Source: Sapria himalayana (Eukaryota; Streptophyta; Magnoliopsida; Malpighiales; Rafflesiaceae). Taken from it: a stretch of DNA of 64,000 bases. The notes beneath the pieces are model-generated. The model searched no databases, had not been told where the DNA came from, and saw only the letters and a list, made by a program, of their open reading frames with translations. Every line of letters begins with the position of its first letter. Position 1 is the first letter of the stretch. Location of the stretch: NCBI GenBank assembly GCA_029783825.1, contig JAREIK010001332.1:1-64000 (forward strand), written 5' to 3'. Made by a program: the position numbers and the translations under genes. Shown piece by piece: positions 1 to 10,490 of the stretch.

Positions 1-1000
1 TGTACTAGAATTGAATCTAATAGAAAGAAAAGAAAACCTCAAGCTATTTTCAAATGGGCATGGGAGGAGGAAATGCTGCAGAAAATCAATGTCTTCATGT
101 GGAGGGTTCTATCAAATGCCATTCCACTAAATACGTATATTCAAAAGAGATGCATAAAATTAGCATCCAAGTGTGAATGCTGCTTAGAGGCAATAGAAAC
201 TATAGATCACTTATTTTCTACATGAAGGATAACATTAGAAGTTTTGAACAACTTAGAAGCAGATGTGGGTATGGAAAAATGATAGTTAGCGATAAAGGCC
301 AGAATTGAATATTAGAGGAAAGCTCACATAAAGGGAAAGCTATTAAAATGGATTAGAAATAACATACCACACATATTAGTCTGGTGTATTTGGAAAGTTG
401 AAAACAAATGTAGATTTGAGAATGTTCAAATGACCGCCAAGAGCATACTTGAAGATATAAGAAGAGAAAACTCTCCCTTTACAGTTGGCAATTTGATAGG
501 AGTTAGCAACAAGGATAAAGAGGTAGAAATTAAAAAGTGACCAGGATTTAAAACATTCACTTGGAACAAAACATCGAAAAGTACACTAACCTTAATATGG
601 ATTGAAGCTATAAAAGGGATATGGGGGTGGCAGGAAAAGGAGGGGTTATAAGAGATGAGCAAGTAAAGGTCATTAAAACATTCACAATGAGGGGAATAGC
701 CATATCAGCCTTGCATATAGAAATTAGGGCCTTTCATAAGGGTCTAGAAATATGCATCAAATACAAATTTCAAAAAATACAAGTATAGGTGGATTCATGC
801 CTACTGGTGGATTCAGCTACAGGAAACATAGAATTATGGGGATTCGAAGAAGAAATATGAAGTATCAGACATGCTCTAATAGAGTTGAATGGTGAAGTAA
901 CACATATATACCGAGAAGCAAACACACTCATAGACAGGCTAGTAGAATAGTGAATGAAGAAAAGTTTTCAAGAATTTGGCGGAGAGGACATTCCAGACAG
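1..1000 (+). pseudogene. LINE-A ORF2 C-terminal part: zinc-binding RT domain and RNase H
   Basis: Decayed end of a LINE ORF2. About 80-220 encodes the zf-RVT pattern: Q-K-I-N-V-F-M-W-R-V-L, then N-A-I-P-L-N, then a C-E-C-C cluster, E-T-I-D-H-L-F. About 590-950 encodes a plant RVT_3-type RNase H: N-M-D near 595, an H-I-E-I-R-A block carrying the catalytic Glu, V-D-S-C-L-L-V-D carrying an Asp, and Y-R-E-A-N-T-L-I-D-R-L near the end. RNase H in these elements removes RNA from the RNA/DNA hybrid. Several in-frame stops (for example the TAG inside the V-D-S block near 786 and the stop after the zinc region) mean no intact protein. Family assignment is firm; activity is excluded by the stops. Confidence 0.85.
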
Positions 1001-1114
1001 ATACAAAGGTATAATTAATTTAGATAGAATAGGCTTTCCTTACCTCAGAGCCAAAAAATAATAAATAATAAATAGGAAGAGTTGAGGTGTTGGTGAGCTT
1101 AAGCTAGAAGCACA

Positions 1115-2770
1115 TGAGTCACCCTGGTCCTGAGGGGGGGTTTGTAACTTCAAGAAAACAGAAACATAACTACTGGTAATATACAATTAAATCTGAAACA
1201 TAGGACATAATTAGAAGTAGGGTAGAAAGATTAAAATAGATAAAGATTTAACATAAAAGATAAATACACACTTAAAGATTTAATAAGTTGTTGTTTTATG
1301 TCTATGTTGGTTTCTTGGGTTGGCCTAGCTTCATAGAACAACAGATAAACCCTCACACTATTGGCACAAAAAATATATGGCAGGAAAGATAAAAAAAAAT
1401 CATGAAACATATTTTATGCAGGATGTAATACATTTATTTTTTGTTTTTACTATTTGTATCACTGGTTTGTTTGGTCCTATGAAAGGGCAGAAGATAACTA
1501 GAAGCAAAGAAGAAAGGCAATGCTAGAAGCAGCAAATTCAAATCAGCAGTAATGTAGGATGTTGTTAGGATGTGATGGATGTATTGTTTGGTATTTGCTT
1601 GCTTGTTTGATTTTGCAAGGACAAGAATCATTAGAGGATGTGACGGAGAAGAAGCATAAGTAGATTATAGCATATGGTACATTGCATGTCTATGCTTTGT
1701 AAGGACATGAGACAAATCTTGGGGCGGAAGAAGAAATGCAGGGCTAGAAGCAGCAGACTCAAAATAAAAGTAGTGTAGGTTGTTGCTAGGATGTGATGTT
1801 ATGGCTTATTTGTTATTGCTTACTTGGTTGATTTTGTAAGGGCATGAACAAAGGATGTGATGGAGATGAAGCAGAGGTAGATCAAAGATATGATGTACTG
1901 AAGCAGGATACTGCCTGATCAGAGGTAGTAGAAGAACTAGAGGCATAAGAAGCACAAAACATAAAGATAGAAGCATGAGCTAGAGCAGGCTGTTGCTATG
2001 TGGTAGTAGGATAATCTAAGTAGGCAGAGTGGTTTCTAAAAGGCAAGCAAGGAGGTTGTTTAGACTGCAAGAACCCTTACTATATTGGCACAAAAAGGAA
2101 AGGGCAGAAACTATAAATGCAAAATGTTTATTTGTTTGCCTATTACTACTATTATTGTTTGTTTGGTTTTTTTGAAATGGAATGAGATAACCAGAGGTAG
2201 ATGGAAAAAGGCATGGGTAGAGAGAGCAAGTTCAAAATAATAGCAGTTTAGCTGTTGCTATTTTTTGTTTAGTAGGAATGCTTGTTAAAAGAAGGAAATT
2301 ACAAGGGAGAAGAAGGATGGAAGAGGATGCGGCATCTCTGTTGGATGTGATGGATGTATTGCTTGTTATGAATTATTTTTTATTGCTTGCTTGTTTGATT
2401 TTGTAAGGCATAAGGCACACAAAAGATAGAATTCTAGGTAGAAGCTAAATGGAGCAAACATCAGGATAGAGGAATGCTTTAACTACTGAATATAGTAGCT
2501 AAATGAGGGAAAAAGGTGGCAGAAAGATAATCCAAAAAGGCAGTGCTGTTTCTAAAAGACAAGCAAGCAAACTATGCAATTAACAAGGAAGAATCATATG
2601 GTCTAAAATAGAAGTATAAATTTGGAAACTTTAAAGGAATAAAGAAATACTCCATTCAAATAGGATGAGCAATTAACTAAAAATGGCTAAAATCCCAAAT
2701 GATTTCTTTTATTTTAGTGCACATGAGGGTGTAAAAGTGTAAAGGGTAGTAACTTAGATTGTACTAATAG
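1115..2770 (+). repeat. LINE-A 3' untranslated region with internal diverged repeats
   Basis: Non-coding. A block containing GGATGTGATGGATGT, a TTATTGCTTGCTTGTTTGATTTTG segment (in two parts) and GTAAGGGCAT followed by a GATGTGATGGAGA-type motif occurs three times, near 1557-1650, 1782-1880 and 2337-2415. It is flanked by repeated AGAAGCAG and GGCAGAAA words. I infer a variable tandem duplication in the 3' UTR; LINE-C has a comparable duplication. The short open frames here look random. Confidence 0.6.
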
Positions 2771-2774
2771 TATA

Positions 2775-2792
2775 CTTCTACCAAATGAGAAG
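2775..2792 (+). other. LINE 3'-terminal hairpin, LINE-A copy
   Basis: CTTCTACCAAATGAGAAG: CTTC pairs with GAAG. The same terminal hairpin in the other LINE copies has CCTC/GAGG, so pairing is kept although the bases changed. It is followed by a TAATAATAAAACAAA tail. By analogy with stringent-type LINEs it may be the RNA feature recognised by the element's own reverse transcriptase; that role is inference. Confidence 0.55.
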
Positions 2793-2815
2793 GCATTAAT
2801 AATAAAACAAATCTT

Positions 2816-3746
2816 TTAAAAAAAGAATAAGAAGAATAAGAAAAAAAGAAAATAAGAAGAATAAGAAGAATATGAAAAGTTAGAAGAATAAGAAATATAA
2901 GATTAATTAGAAGAATATGAAGAATAAGAAAATTAGAACAATAAGAAGAATAAGTGGAAAAAAGAATAAAAAAATTAAAATGAATAAGAAGATTAAGAAG
3001 AATAAAAAGAATATGAATAATAAGTAGAATAAGAAGAATAAGAAGAATATAAAAAGTTATAAGAATAATAAAAATAAGATTAATTAGAAGAATAAAAATA
3101 AGAAAAATTAGAACAATAAAAAGAATGAGTGAAATAAGAAGAAGAAAAAAAGATTAAGATGAATAAAAAATTAAGAAGAATAAAAAGAATATGAATAATA
3201 AGTAGCATAAGAAAAATAAGTAAAATAAGAAGAATAAGAAAAATATGAAAAATAAGAATAATAAGAATAATAAGAATAATAAGAATAATAAGAAGAAAAA
3301 AGAAAAATGAGAAGAATGAGAAGAATGAGAATATTAAGAAGAATAAGATAAACATGAAGAATACGAAGAATAAGAAAAATAAGAAAAATAAGAAAAATAA
3401 GAAGAATAAGTAGAATAAGAAGAATAAGAATAATAAAAAGAATAGAAAAAAATGAAGAATAAAAAGAATAAAATAAAAATAAAGAATAGGAAAAATAAGA
3501 AGAAACAAAAGATTAAAAAGAATAAGAAGAATAAGAATAAGAATAATAATAACTAGAATAAGAAGAATGAGAAGAATAAGAAGAATAATAAGAATAAGTA
3601 GAATAAAAAGAAATAGAAGAATTAGAAGAATAAGAACAATAAAAGAAATAAGAGAATAGGAAAAATAAGAGGAATATAAAAAAAGTAAAAAAAAATTAAA
3701 AGAATAAGAAGAATAAAAAGAATATGAAGAATAAGAAAAATAAAAG

Positions 3747-3777
<31 letters not shown>

Positions 3778-4150
3778 AGTATATAATATATAAATAGAAT
3801 AAGAAGAATAAAAGAATAATATGAATAATAGAAAAAAAGTTTATGATTTATAAATAAAATAAAAAAATTAAGAATAATAAGAAGAATAAAAATAATAAAA
3901 GAATAAGAAGAATAGAAAAATAAAAAAAAGATGAATAAGAATAATAGAAGAGAACGAAGAATAAATAGAATAAGAAGAATAGGAAGAATAAAAAGAATAA
4001 TCAAAAGAAGAAGAAAAATAAGAATAAGTGGAAAAAAAGAATAAGAAGAATAAAAGAGTAGAAGAATAAAAATAGGTTTAGTTAAATGTCACATCAAGAG
4101 TGTGTGAATAAAAAGAATAAGAACAATAGGTTTAGTTAAAAGAGTAAGAA
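2816..4150 (+). repeat. GAATAAGAA array A1
   Basis: About 1.3 kb of degenerate 9-bp units (GAATAAGAA on the plus strand), with AAT/TAA-rich variants and (AAT)n near 3746-3772. It starts directly at the LINE-A tail and ends at CACTA exon 1. The open frames it contains on either strand are Leu/Ile/Phe or Arg/Lys low-complexity translations and are not genes. Confidence 0.9.
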
Positions 4151-4154
4151 GAAT

Positions 4155-4370
4155 AAAGTTGATGAATTTGTTGAGTTTGCTCTAAGACATCTAGAGTGTG
4201 TGAATGGTGGCCACAAATAAAAGGTGTCCTTGCGCTTTAGTTAAATGTCAAAATAAAAAGTTTTTTCATTTGAGACTGTGAAGATGTATTTGTATAGAAA
4301 TAGGTTTTGGATGCTTATTATGTTAGGATATACCATGGTGAGAAGCAAGTCCACCAAAGGTGTTCAAGTT
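4155..4370 (+). pseudogene. CACTA exon 1: Transpos_assoc (transposase-associated) domain
   Basis: Translation gives V-D-E-F-V-E-F-A-L-R-H, then E-C-V-N-G-G-H, K-G-V, C-A-L-V-K-C, N-K-K-F-F-H-F-E-T-V-K, then L-Y-R-N-R-F-W. This is the N-terminal transposase-associated domain of plant CACTA TNP2 proteins, with its Cys residues for metal binding. It is frame-shifted once near 4215 (ACAAATAAAAGG). The start codon side is lost in array A1. It normally precedes the TNP2 domain in the same reading frame. Confidence 0.75.
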
Positions 4371-5146
4371 CAATACGGGTGTTAGTAAGTGAAACTGATT
4401 AGATGTTCTCAGATATATTAATTACACTGCATACCATAAAATGGTTTTTGATGCTGTGAGTCCGTATTCAACCCTAATGAGAAACCCAATGCCGAGGTAA
4501 TGAATTTCTATGACACGATTTGAGTTGGATACAAACCTGTATATGATAGAAATACTATGCATTTTAACTTTCTACAGCCATGAGAAAATTAGAAATAAAG
4601 TGCAAACACATGTGTTCACAGGCATGGTTTGATGATATGACTAAATTCATTCATGAATTGTTGCTAAAAGATAATCTAAAACCATTGGATTTCTACAGCA
4701 CGAAGAAGTTAGTTAGAGGCTTGGGATTACCTGTACAGGTCATTCATTACTATGTGAATAACTATATGATATACTGGGGTGATGACAATGACCTTATAGT
4801 TTAAATATATGGGCGTGCTCGGTACAAGAAAAAGGTTAGGGGTTCTGGAAATATATTGTATATAAATAAGTTAAAATTGTCGTATAAGATGTACTATTTT
4901 CCATAACACTTAGGTTTCAGAGATTGTATGCATCAACTACAACTGTTAATGAAATGTGGTGGCATTCAGAGCATCATATGAAGGATGGTAAGATGTGTCA
5001 CCCTTTTGATGCCCCTGCTTGGAAATATTTTGATGGTGTTTCTTGATTTTTCTTCTGGAGTTCAAAATATTAGGCTAGGTTTATTTGCTGATGGTTTTCA
5101 GTTATTTGGTCTATTTGGACAATGATATCTTTGTGGCCTGTGGTGG

Positions 5147-5528
5147 TAGAGGTGTCAACCGGGCCGGGCCGGCCCGGCCCTACATGAGGCACGACACGGT
5201 TCGGCCGTGCCTGGGCCGGCCCCGACACATTTTTAAACCGTGCCCGGGGTTGGAACATGTTGTGCCGTGCCGGGCCCGGCCAGGCACGGCGGCACAGGTT
5301 CTTCCCGTGCCATTTCACACGGGCACGTGTGGGCGTGACCCACCCTCCCAAAAAAAAAGACCGCGGGTCGGGTCTGATTGGATCCCGACCCGCGGTCCTG
5401 ACTCCCGACCCCGGCACGGCACGGCCTGTCATGCCTACGGGCCGGGCTGTGCCCGGCCCGGCACAAGCATGTTCGTGCCCGAAAAAAAACGGGTCTGGCC
5501 GTGCCGGGCCGGCCGTTTGACACCTCTA
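5147..5528. mobile_element. GC-rich hAT MITE with 8-bp target duplication
   Basis: 382 bp element with terminal inverted repeats TAGAGGTGTCAA / TTGACACCTCTA, flanked on both sides by TGTGGTGG (5139-5146 and 5529-5536). An 8-bp duplication and these ends indicate a non-autonomous hAT element. Removing it and one duplication copy rejoins the TNP2 coding blocks on either side. The interior is over-rich in CpG (GCCGGGCC, GGCACGG words) and holds a 14-bp-arm palindrome. The open frames across it are compositional artefacts. It is the least decayed of at least eight related copies in the window. Confidence 0.93.
5359..5397. repeat. Perfect inverted repeat in the MITE core
   Basis: Arms GACCGCGGGTCGGG and CCCGACCCGCGGTC (14 bp each) around an 11-base spacer. 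The same left arm recurs at about 63941 in the MITE at the window end, so it is a family feature rather than chance. Confidence 0.85.
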
Positions 5529-6739
5529 TGTGGTGGTGACCCCGTATAATTTGCCTCAAGACTTATGTATGAAGGAGGAATTTATGTTTTTGACTGTGTT
5601 AGTGCCCGGGCCTATGAATCCAAAAGAGAAGATAGATATTTTCTTGCAGCCATTGATAGCAGAGTTGAAAAGTCTTTGGGGTGTTGGGATTCAACCTTAT
5701 GATATTGTCAATATCAAAATTTTCAGATGTGCACTACCCTCATGTGGACCATAAATGACTTTTAGCATATTTTATGATGTCTGGGTGGAGTACAACTAGA
5801 ATATTGGCATGTCCACGTTGTATGGAAGATTCCAATGCTTTTTGATTAAATAAGAGCAAAAAATAGTCATGGTTTGACAAGCATCTAAAGTTTTTGCCCT
5901 TTAATCATCCGTATCAACGTAACACAAAGACTTTATTAAGAATAGAAAGGTTACTAAACAATTATGGGGGTTATATCTGGTGATGATATTCTACAGAAAT
6001 TGAATAACAAAGGATTTAAGAAGGTGATAGATGTTGATCCTGAGGTTGTGAATGCAACTATATCTAAGACATGTGGGTCGAATAAGAGAAGTATTTTTTG
6101 GGATTTGCACTACTAGCATGAACACTTGCTTTGGCACAATCTGATGTTATGCATATCGAAAAGAATGTGTTTGAAAATATTTTCAATATAGTGTTTAATA
6201 TTCCAGGGAAAACTAAAGATATTTTCAAGTCAAGAGATGAGTTGAATAAATATTATCGTCATCCTCAATTTGAAAAAAATCTTGTCACCAATAAATTTCA
6301 TGATGTGTCATTTGTTCTTTATAAATCACAGAAAAGGTTGTGTTAGAGTGGGTAAAAAAACTAAGATTTCTAGATGGGTATCCTTCACATCTAGGAAGAT
6401 GTGTGGATGCGAAAAAAATTAAGATGTTGGCATGAAGATTCATGATTGTCATGTATTCATGCAAAGATTGTTAATAATTGCTTTTTGAGAATTCATGCCT
6501 AATAGAATATGGGAGTTGATAACTGTGATTTCTTTATTCTTCAAGCAATTGACTTCATCTTCATTGATTGATGAGGAGTCGAGGAATCTAAATGAAAAAA
6601 TTACTATTATCTTATGCAATCTTGAGAAAATATTTCCTCCTAGTTTTTTTGACACAATGGAACATCTTCCAATGTACTTGGCTTACAAACCTAGGATTGC
6701 TGGTCTTGTCCATTATCATTGGATGTATCCTCTAGAGAG

Positions 6740-6829
6740 GTAATATTAATTCACTAAACCAATTCTTTTCCTATATATATATTTATATATACACAAAATG
6801 ACTTGTAATTTTTAATAATCTTCTTATAG
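6740..6829 (+). other. Intron in the CACTA DUF4218 region
   Basis: Starts GTAATATT and ends TTCTTATAG. Reading frame and DUF4218 similarity continue across it (exon ends in a W-M-Y-P-L-E-R block; next exon begins Y-L-K-K-I-K). AT-rich, plant-like, 90 bp. Confidence 0.75.
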
Positions 6830-7144
6830 GTACTTGAAGAAAATAAAGCATATAATAATGAATAAGGCTCAAGTGGAGGGTTTTATATCAATAGGCTATA
6901 TTATGGATGAGGCTGCAAAATTTGCATCATTCCATTTCAAAGAAAAAAAATCCAAATCTTCGCTTAAGGAAAGTAGAATGAGGTTTTATGTTTATGACAA
7001 TGTAGATAATTATATGTTTGAAATTTTCAAGCTTTCGGGTAAAGCAATTGGTGCTAAAAGGAAAAGGTATTTAGTAGACTATGAATATATTGCTGCTCAT
7101 CTTTATGTCCTAATGAATTGTCCAGAGATTCAACCATTCATTGA

Positions 7145-7251
7145 GTAAGTATTTTCTAATTGCCAAATGATATTTATTAAGCATTATAATTTAGTATTTC
7201 CTATCAACTTATCAATAATTTTTAATATCTTTTTTAATGATTTTGTTACAG
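7145..7251 (+). other. Second intron in the CACTA DUF4218 region
   Basis: Starts GTAAGTATTT and ends TTTTGTTACAG, joining C-P-E-I-Q-P-F-I-E to N-R-K-E-F-P-N. Strong donor and acceptor in AT-rich sequence, 107 bp. Confidence 0.7.
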
Positions 7252-7469
7252 ATAATCGTAAAGAGTTTCCAAACATGGATGAAGAAGCTATCAATGTCGT
7301 GATGGAGAAATAATTTCCATCAATTTTTGAAACATACATATGTTAACTTATAATGAAAATCATAAAATAATTGTATTGTTCTAATACAAATTTATAATTG
7401 TAATTTAAACAATCTACTTAATTTTGATTACGGGGTCATAATCATGCAAATAAAATTTACAATTATTAT

Positions 7470-8171
7470 CTTCAAAGTATAGCACGAGGGCCCCGAAGAG
7501 AGGTTAAAACATACAATGGTTACTATGTGAATGGTTTTAAATTTCACACTAAATCGTATTGTAGCTACCGGACAAAAGATAATATGGGGATACGCATTAA
7601 AGGATCCATATACAATGAAACCGAATATGACTATTAAGGGACTCTGGTCGAAGTGATCGAGTTAGAATTTGAAGCCCTCCCGGTAAAAAAAAACTATTTT
7701 ATTCAAATGCTAATGGTTCGACCCAACACCAAATGTTGGTATTGTTGTTCATCCTTGATATAAACTTTTCGATGTGCACGATAAAAAATGATTTAAAAAG
7801 AATGAACCTTTTGTCTTAACAGTACATGTTATTATGTGAATATCCGGGTTAGAACGGTCATAGAAAGGATTGGAAAGCTGTGTGTAAGATAAAAGCATGG
7901 ACTCGAATTCCCCGCATCACCAAGTATTAATTTGATAGAACCAACTTTTCAAAATAATGACAATGATGCTATAATTGAAGCTGTTGTGGGGGATGAAGAT
8001 GTCTTTTTAGTCGCATCTTCTGAGATGGATACAAGTGGAGATGTAGATGTTGATGAAAATTTAATTGATAGTGAGGAAGAAATGAGTGATGAACAAGAGT
8101 TTGAAAATGATGTTACTACATTTGAAGAAGAAGACGAACAGGGTTTAGATGATTCTGAGTTAAATGAGTAG
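7470..8171 (+). pseudogene. CACTA transposase tail: DUF4216 region and acidic C-terminus
   Basis: About 7480-7680 encodes A-R-G-P, R-R-E-V-K-T-Y-N-G-Y-Y-V-N-G-F-K-F-H-T, then a Y-G-T-L-V-E-V-I-E-L-E block: the DUF4216 domain that ends many plant TNP2 proteins. 7690-7920 is frameshifted but still shows D-W-K-A-V-C-K-I-K and T-R-I-P-R-I-T-K-Y. 7932-8171 is an open acidic stretch rich in Asp/Glu ending at a TAG, typical of the TNP2 C-terminus. No introns needed here. Confidence 0.75.
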
Positions 8172-8229
8172 ACAGTGAGTTTTATGTTATTTTAATTATT
8201 AATCATTTTTGTTTATTTTCATTGCCTTA

Positions 8230-9638
8230 TATATTTTTTATAGATATGGAACGTGGATGAGGTAGAGTCAGCACATTGCAAAGTCATACGAGCTATGGTA
8301 TAGGCAGCACGGCCTCAGGTATGACCGAAACTAGTAGAGGATCATGCATGGATGAGATGTGATAGCAGACAGTGATAGTTGTGAATATAACGCAGCAGCA
8401 TCAATTGACTGATAAACATAATGGTCCTGAGATTTTAATAAATAATCAAGAGACGTGGGAGGGAGAAGAGAGAGAGGATGGAGATGTTGGAGAGTCTTCC
8501 TCAGAGCACCCTACAGATGAGAGTCTTTCTATTGCTTAGTTTGATCCGACAATTGATAATCCGTAAGATATAAAACTCAATAAATGATTTATTAATTTTT
8601 ATTTTATTTCTTACTTGCAACTAAATTTTTGGTAACATGAACAAAGTTAGAGCTATCTGGTTCCATTTCTAGGGATTTGAGGAGAATTTTCAGAAAGTCC
8701 TTTAAACCTAATGAACATAATTGGAAGTCACTCATACATAGAGACCAATTGATGATTTGGAGAGAATTTAAGATAAAAATTACTACCTAAAATTTTTACA
8801 TCTTTTTTGTATTCATTTGTTCACTGATTAAAAATTATTTTTTTTATAATTGCAGAAAGTTTACAGGTAGACACAGCCAAAGGAGGCAGTCAAAAGTGTG
8901 TTCTACAAACTTGCTGCCTGTTAGTATAAAGATACCGTGTACGAGATCGGATATAAATGGTCGAAGAAGAAAGAAAAAGATTTGAGTGCCCCATATCATG
9001 TTTTAAAGGAGTGGTGCAGCAGATGGGAAGATCCAGATTATAGGAAGAGGTGTGATAAACAAAGCAGAAATCATCGCTCAAAGCGGGCTGGGGGAGGGCA
9101 AAGGCATGTCTGCACAAACTTGTGGATCTCACTCTATGCAAGAGCACGAACGAACATTGGTATTATTTCTATTTTATACTTTTTATGTTTATTACTTTGT
9201 GAATGTGTTCAATTATGCCTAAATTTTATTTATCATAAGGATTTTTTTTTCAATTTAATTAACGTATGTATTGTGTGTAATTATAGACAAGCAACGAGGG
9301 TAAGAAGCCTAGTTCTCTTCACTTATTCAGATATACGCATACAAAGGTTTATTATGATCAAATTTTCGTTGATTAGAGATCTCATGCAGCAAATGTAAGT
9401 TTAAATAAAAAAATGTAACCTTTTTTTGTTTGTATATAAATTGAAATACTTTTCATACATTTTATTAGGCGAGATATGAGAAAATGTTAGCTACTGTGAC
9501 TCAAGCATATTCCTAGTCTACTTCAGGTTCATGTGATGGTGCAGTAGGTAGTTCTCAAGCAGCAGCTCAACTAGATGATACGAATCAGATTTGGTATGCG
9601 GCAATTGATGGCAAGGAGAAGTGGCCATCTACAGCATC
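8230..9638 (+). pseudogene. Second CACTA gene, Transposase_24-like, 5' part
   Basis: Downstream gene of the outer CACTA element. Recognisable pieces: a serine/acidic N-terminal region (8400-8560), a W-R-E-F-K segment near 8755, exon-like text at 8880-9140 with C-D-K-Q-S-R-N-H-R-S-K-R-A-G-G-G-Q (compare the N-R-x3-K-x-G-G core of Transposase_24), a following exon after an AATTATAG acceptor near 9286 (G-K-K-P-S-S-L-H-L-F), then Y-E-K-M-L and W-Y-A-A-I-D-G-K-E-K before the inner CACTA insertion. Stops at several points. It is a DNA-binding partner of the transposase in related elements; that role is from family knowledge. Confidence 0.65.
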
Positions 9639-10490
9639 CACTACAAGAAAAAGTTTATTTAGCTAGGTAATTTTACATAGGGATCAATCCCTAGATAAAT
9701 TCCGAGAAATTAGTTAGGGAATAGCAAGGGATTTATGATTTTTCATTGAAATAAAAATTTACAATGGGTTAGCGATGGAATATTTTTCATAAATTCCGCT
9801 CAAAAAAAAGCAAATAATTTAGCAACGGATTAGCGACAAAAAATTTTGGTAAATTCTTCTCAAGAAAACGTGGAATTTAGCAACGGATTTAGAGACGGAA
9901 TTTCCCTAGCTAATAAAATCCTGAATATAGCGATGGATTTATCGACAAAATTTTTCTAATTAATAAATTTCGGAATTTAATGATGGATTTAGCAATGGAA
10001 TTTCCCTAGCTAATTACAACCTGAACATAGTGATAGATTTTAGTGACAGAATTCTTTAACTAATTACATTTGGAACATAGCGAAAGATTATAAAGACAAA
10101 ATTTTTTTCGCTAATTATATCTTGAAATTTAGCGACGGATTTAGCGACAGAATTTTCTTAGCTAATCACATATTGAATATAGTGATGGATTTTAGCGACA
10201 GAATTTTCTTAGCTAATCACATATTGAATATAGTGATGGATTTTAGCGACAGAACTTCTCTAACCAATTACATCCTGAATATAGAGACAGATTTTAGTGA
10301 TGGATTTTAGCGATGGAACTTCTCTATCTAATTAAATCCGGAATATATTAACAGATTTAGCGACAAAACTTTCATAGATAATTAAATCCACAATATAGCG
10401 ATAGATTTAGTGATTGGAACTTTCCTAGCTAATTAAATCCTGAATATTAGGATGGATTTAGAGATGAAATTTCACTAGCTAATATTTAAT
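9639..10490. repeat. Left subterminal repeats of the inner CACTA
   Basis: About fifteen degenerate units of roughly 50-60 bp built from GATTTAGCGACGGAATTT and CTAGCTAATTACATCC-type words. Two adjacent units of 51 bp (10147-10197 and 10198-10248) are near identical. Such repeats are binding sites for the element's own proteins in CACTA transposons (family knowledge). The 62-aa open frame across them is incidental. Confidence 0.8.

Larger units (their letters stand above)
1..2815 (+). mobile_element. LINE-A: 3' part of an L1-like LINE
   Basis: Non-LTR retrotransposon copy whose 5' part lies outside the window. It reads zinc-binding region, RNase H, a 1.7 kb 3' untranslated region, a terminal hairpin (2775-2792) and a TAATAATAAAACAAA-type tail. 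The tail runs into a GAATAAGAA array and then into CACTA exon 1, so the LINE probably inserted in that exon. No target duplication can be checked because the left flank is missing. Domain order and 3' terminus match the LINEs at 13.8-20.0 kb and 27.2-31.3 kb. Confidence 0.85.
4390..6340 (+). pseudogene. TNP2-like CACTA transposase (Transposase_21), broken
   Basis: Transposase that would cut the element's CACTA ends. Recognisable blocks are an F-Y-S-T-K-K-L-V-R-G-L-G-L-P-V-Q segment with Y-M-I-Y-W-G-D-D (open frame 4580-4804); L-R-F-Q-R-L-Y, M-W-W-H-S-E-H and M-C-H-P-F-D-A-P-A-W (4915-5030); L-G-L-F-A-D-G-F (5072-5098); then V-T-P-Y-N-L-P, C-M-K-E-E-F-M-F, P-G-P, D-I-F-L-Q-P-L (5537-5690). 6131-6346 follows with H-I-E-K-N-V-F-E-N-I. 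An intron acceptor, TTCCATAACACTTAG, ends near 4912. The reading frame is cut by the hAT MITE at 5147-5528 and by stops and indels, notably between 5700 and 6120. Non-functional. Confidence 0.85.
6341..7330 (+). pseudogene. CACTA transposase C-terminal part: DUF4218 region in three exons
   Basis: DUF4218 follows TNP2 in plant CACTA transposases; its role is not established. The N-terminal block near 6345-6480 (W-V-K-K-L, F-L-D-G-Y-P-S-H-L-G-R-C-V) is frameshifted. 6495-6739 encodes I-W-E-L-I-T, F-F-K-Q-L-T-S-S-S, C-N-L-E-K-I-F-P-P-S-F-F-D, M-E-H-L-P and A-G-L-V-H-Y. 6830-7144 continues with K-N-K-A-Q-V-E-type sequence, E-A-A-K-F-A-S-F, K-A-I-G-A-K-R-K and H-L-Y-V-L-M-N-C-P-E-I. A third exon from 7252 gives N-R-K-E-F-P-N. 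Both intervening introns keep GT/AG borders. This is the best preserved part of the outer element. Confidence 0.85.

Noticed and set aside
5085..5559. Arg/Pro/Gly-rich open frames across the GC-rich hAT MITE
   Set aside because: Four overlapping frames on both strands come from a stop-poor GC-rich sequence; terminal repeats and target duplication explain the segment.
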